Below are positions 4,439 through 5,315 of a DNA stretch of 5,315 nt, in pieces (within the stretch, counting starts at the first letter, position 1; each line of letters begins with the position of its first letter). The DNA lies in the NCBI GenBank assembly GCA_964625225.1, contig CAZVAR010000197.1:1-5315 (forward strand). The letters run 5' to 3'. The stretch is from CAZVAR01 sp964625225 (GTDB lineage Bacteria; Pseudomonadota; Alphaproteobacteria; JAJUGE01). The translations under genes and the position numbers were made by a program. The notes below the pieces were generated by a model, which saw only the letters and a program-made list of their open reading frames with translations, had not been told where the DNA came from and did no database searches.

Positions 4439-5088
4439 CGGCGTTGCCGGATCCGGCCTACCGCCTCATCCCCTCGCGCTTCCCGCCCATTCAGGCCTTC
4501 GAGGACGTCGCATCGCCGAAGGATCTGGAGGCCGCGATGGAACTCGAAGGCTGGACCAATGACCGTCTGGTCGCCGCCCGCCTGGCGCGGCTGCCCCGGG
4601 AGGAGTGGGTGTTCGGCACGCCCAACGCGAGCGTGGTCATGGCCGCGTTCCTGCACGGCTCCGTCACGGGCTCGCGCTTCAGCTCGCCCGATCTCGGCGC
4701 CTGGTATGCCGCCCTGTCGCTCACGACCGCGGCCGCCGAAGTCGCTCACCAGCTTCGCCGGGAGGCGCTGAATACCGGACGGCACGAGCTGCGGCAGCAG
4801 TTCCGGAGCTATGTTGCGAGGCTCGACGGCGACTATCGCGACATCCGCGGCCAGGCCGCCGCACGGCCGGACCTCTACGCGCCCGACGACTACACGGCAT
4901 CCCAGGCATTCGGCGAAGCCGTCCGGGCGGCCGGGGGCGACGGCATCGTGTATGACAGTGTCCGCCACGCCGGCGGCACCTGCGTCGTCGCCTACCGTCC
5001 GCGCAACCTGCGCGACGTCGTGATGGCATCCCATTACGAGATCATCGTGCCGAGGATTGGCCGGATCGTCGTCCGGCAGCTCAACTGA
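4435..5088 (+). CDS. RES-domain toxin (NAD+-targeting), partner of the Xre antitoxin
   Basis: ATG 4435 shares ATGA with the antitoxin stop. The frame is open further left, but only as a shadow of the antitoxin gene. The product is 217 residues with RES-family landmarks: AYRLIPSRFPP at the start, GSRFSSPDLGAWYAALSLTT at about 79-98, AAAEVAHQLRR at 99-109, and near the end SQAFGEAVRAAGGDGIVYDS (156-175), VRHAGG and VVAYRP. By position Arg81, Tyr91, Glu102 and Ser175 are the likely conserved active-site residues; this mapping is my inference. Known RES toxins act in the cytoplasm: MbcT and others consume NAD+, and ParT of Sinorhizobium ADP-ribosylates Prs. Which activity applies here cannot be read from the sequence. 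The protein is longer than the shortest family members, with extra sequence at about 110-150. No key segment looks lost, so it is probably functional. Confidence 0.88.
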   Translation: MTALPDPAYRLIPSRFPPIQAFEDVASPKDLEAAMELEGWTNDRLVAARLARLPREEWVFGTPNASVVMAAFLHGSVTGSRFSSPDLGAWYAALSLTTAAAEVAHQLRREALNTGRHELRQQFRSYVARLDGDYRDIRGQAAARPDLYAPDDYTASQAFGEAVRAAGGDGIVYDSVRHAGGTCVVAYRPRNLRDVVMASHYEIIVPRIGRIVVRQLN

Positions 5089-5118
5089 GGGGCCGTTGCC
5101 GGCGCTCCTCGCTGGGCC

Positions 5119-5315
5119 TCAGCCGCGCCGCGCCGCCTCGATCGCGGCCACGTCGATTTTCCTCATCGTCATCATGGCCTCGAACGCGCGCTTGGCCTCG
5201 TCCCCGCCCGCGGCGAGCGCGTCCGTCAGGACGCGCGGAATGATCTGCCAGGAGATCCCCCATCGGTCCTTGCACCAGCCGCACGCGCTCTCCTGACCAC
5301 CATTGCCGACGATGG
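5119..5315 (-). CDS. VOC/PhnB-like family protein (3-demethylubiquinone-9 3-methyltransferase-type domain), C-terminal part
   Basis: On the minus strand a frame is open from the window edge to TGA at 5121-5119, giving 64 residues without a start in the window. The text GNGGQESACGWCKDRWGISW, then QIIPRVLTDAL, AKRAFEAMMTMRKIDVAAIE and AARRG is the typical end of small PhnB-like proteins of the vicinal-oxygen-chelate (glyoxalase) fold. They are often annotated as 3-demethylubiquinone-9 3-methyltransferase although few have a proven reaction. Whole proteins are about 150-160 residues, so the first 90 or so lie beyond the window. It converges on the RES toxin gene with 30 bases between the stops, and I see no clear terminator there. 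It is a chromosomal-type accessory enzyme with no evident link to the toxin-antitoxin pair. Confidence 0.88.
   Translation of the reverse strand, partial: IVGNGGQESACGWCKDRWGISWQIIPRVLTDALAAGGDEAKRAFEAMMTMRKIDVAAIEAARRG

Noticed and set aside
4342..5034. 230-codon minus-strand frame opposite the toxin gene
   Set aside because: It is a shadow of the RES and antitoxin genes; the plus strand carries clear domain motifs.
1..5315. CRISPR array, tRNA or rRNA genes, replication origin
   Set aside because: I see no regularly spaced repeats, no cloverleaf-like T-arm/anticodon pattern, no rRNA text and no iteron or DnaA-box cluster.

Overview
The window is GC-rich DNA that looks like an alphaproteobacterium of the Methylobacterium/Methylorubrum type. 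The evidence is a near-canonical C-terminus of an adenosylcobalamin-dependent ribonucleotide reductase (NrdJ), a DUF1127 protein, IS481- and IS5-type transposase remnants of rhizobial/methylobacterial style, and strong G/C bias at third codon positions. This genus call is inference from remembered protein sequences, not from a database search.

Layout. (1) Bases 1-590 hold the 3' end of nrdJ on the + strand. (2) Bases 591-2200 contain no intact gene that I recognise. This is an eroded accessory stretch with a frameshifted IS481-family transposase N-terminus (about 1003-1240, -), an AT-rich island (about 1575-1665), and a diverged second copy of the nrdJ 3' end (about 1949-2062, +) that lacks exactly 20 codons carrying most of the terminal cysteines. 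(3) Bases 2200-2962 are a mosaic of three gene pieces: the N-terminal half of an IS5-family transposase (+), the region-4 end of an ECF41-like sigma factor (-, frameshifted), and the last codons of a carboxymuconolactone decarboxylase/AhpD-like gene (+). A strong composite hairpin follows at 2976-3016. (4) A run of ten N (3210-3219) marks an assembly gap inside or at the end of a minus-strand DUF1127 gene that starts at 3586. (5) Bases 3853-5088 hold the one intact module: a promoter/operator region and a two-gene Xre antitoxin-RES toxin operon with a 4-bp ATGA overlap. (6) The window ends in the C-terminus of a VOC/PhnB-like protein on the minus strand, convergent with the toxin gene.

How it fits together. 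A conserved housekeeping gene (nrdJ) is followed by a zone of insertion, deletion and decay, then by an intact toxin-antitoxin pair predicted to deplete NAD+ or modify a target when unbalanced. The sigma-factor and CMD remnants are best explained as the two outer ends of a divergent ECF41-CMD locus that lost its middle. The duplicated nrdJ tail suggests either a segmental duplication or an element that once integrated at the nrdJ 3' end. I see no tRNA, rRNA, CRISPR array or replication origin. I did not find a clearly new biological system. The most unusual items are the cysteine-less nrdJ tail copy, the collapsed sigma/CMD locus, and the operator architecture of the toxin-antitoxin operon.
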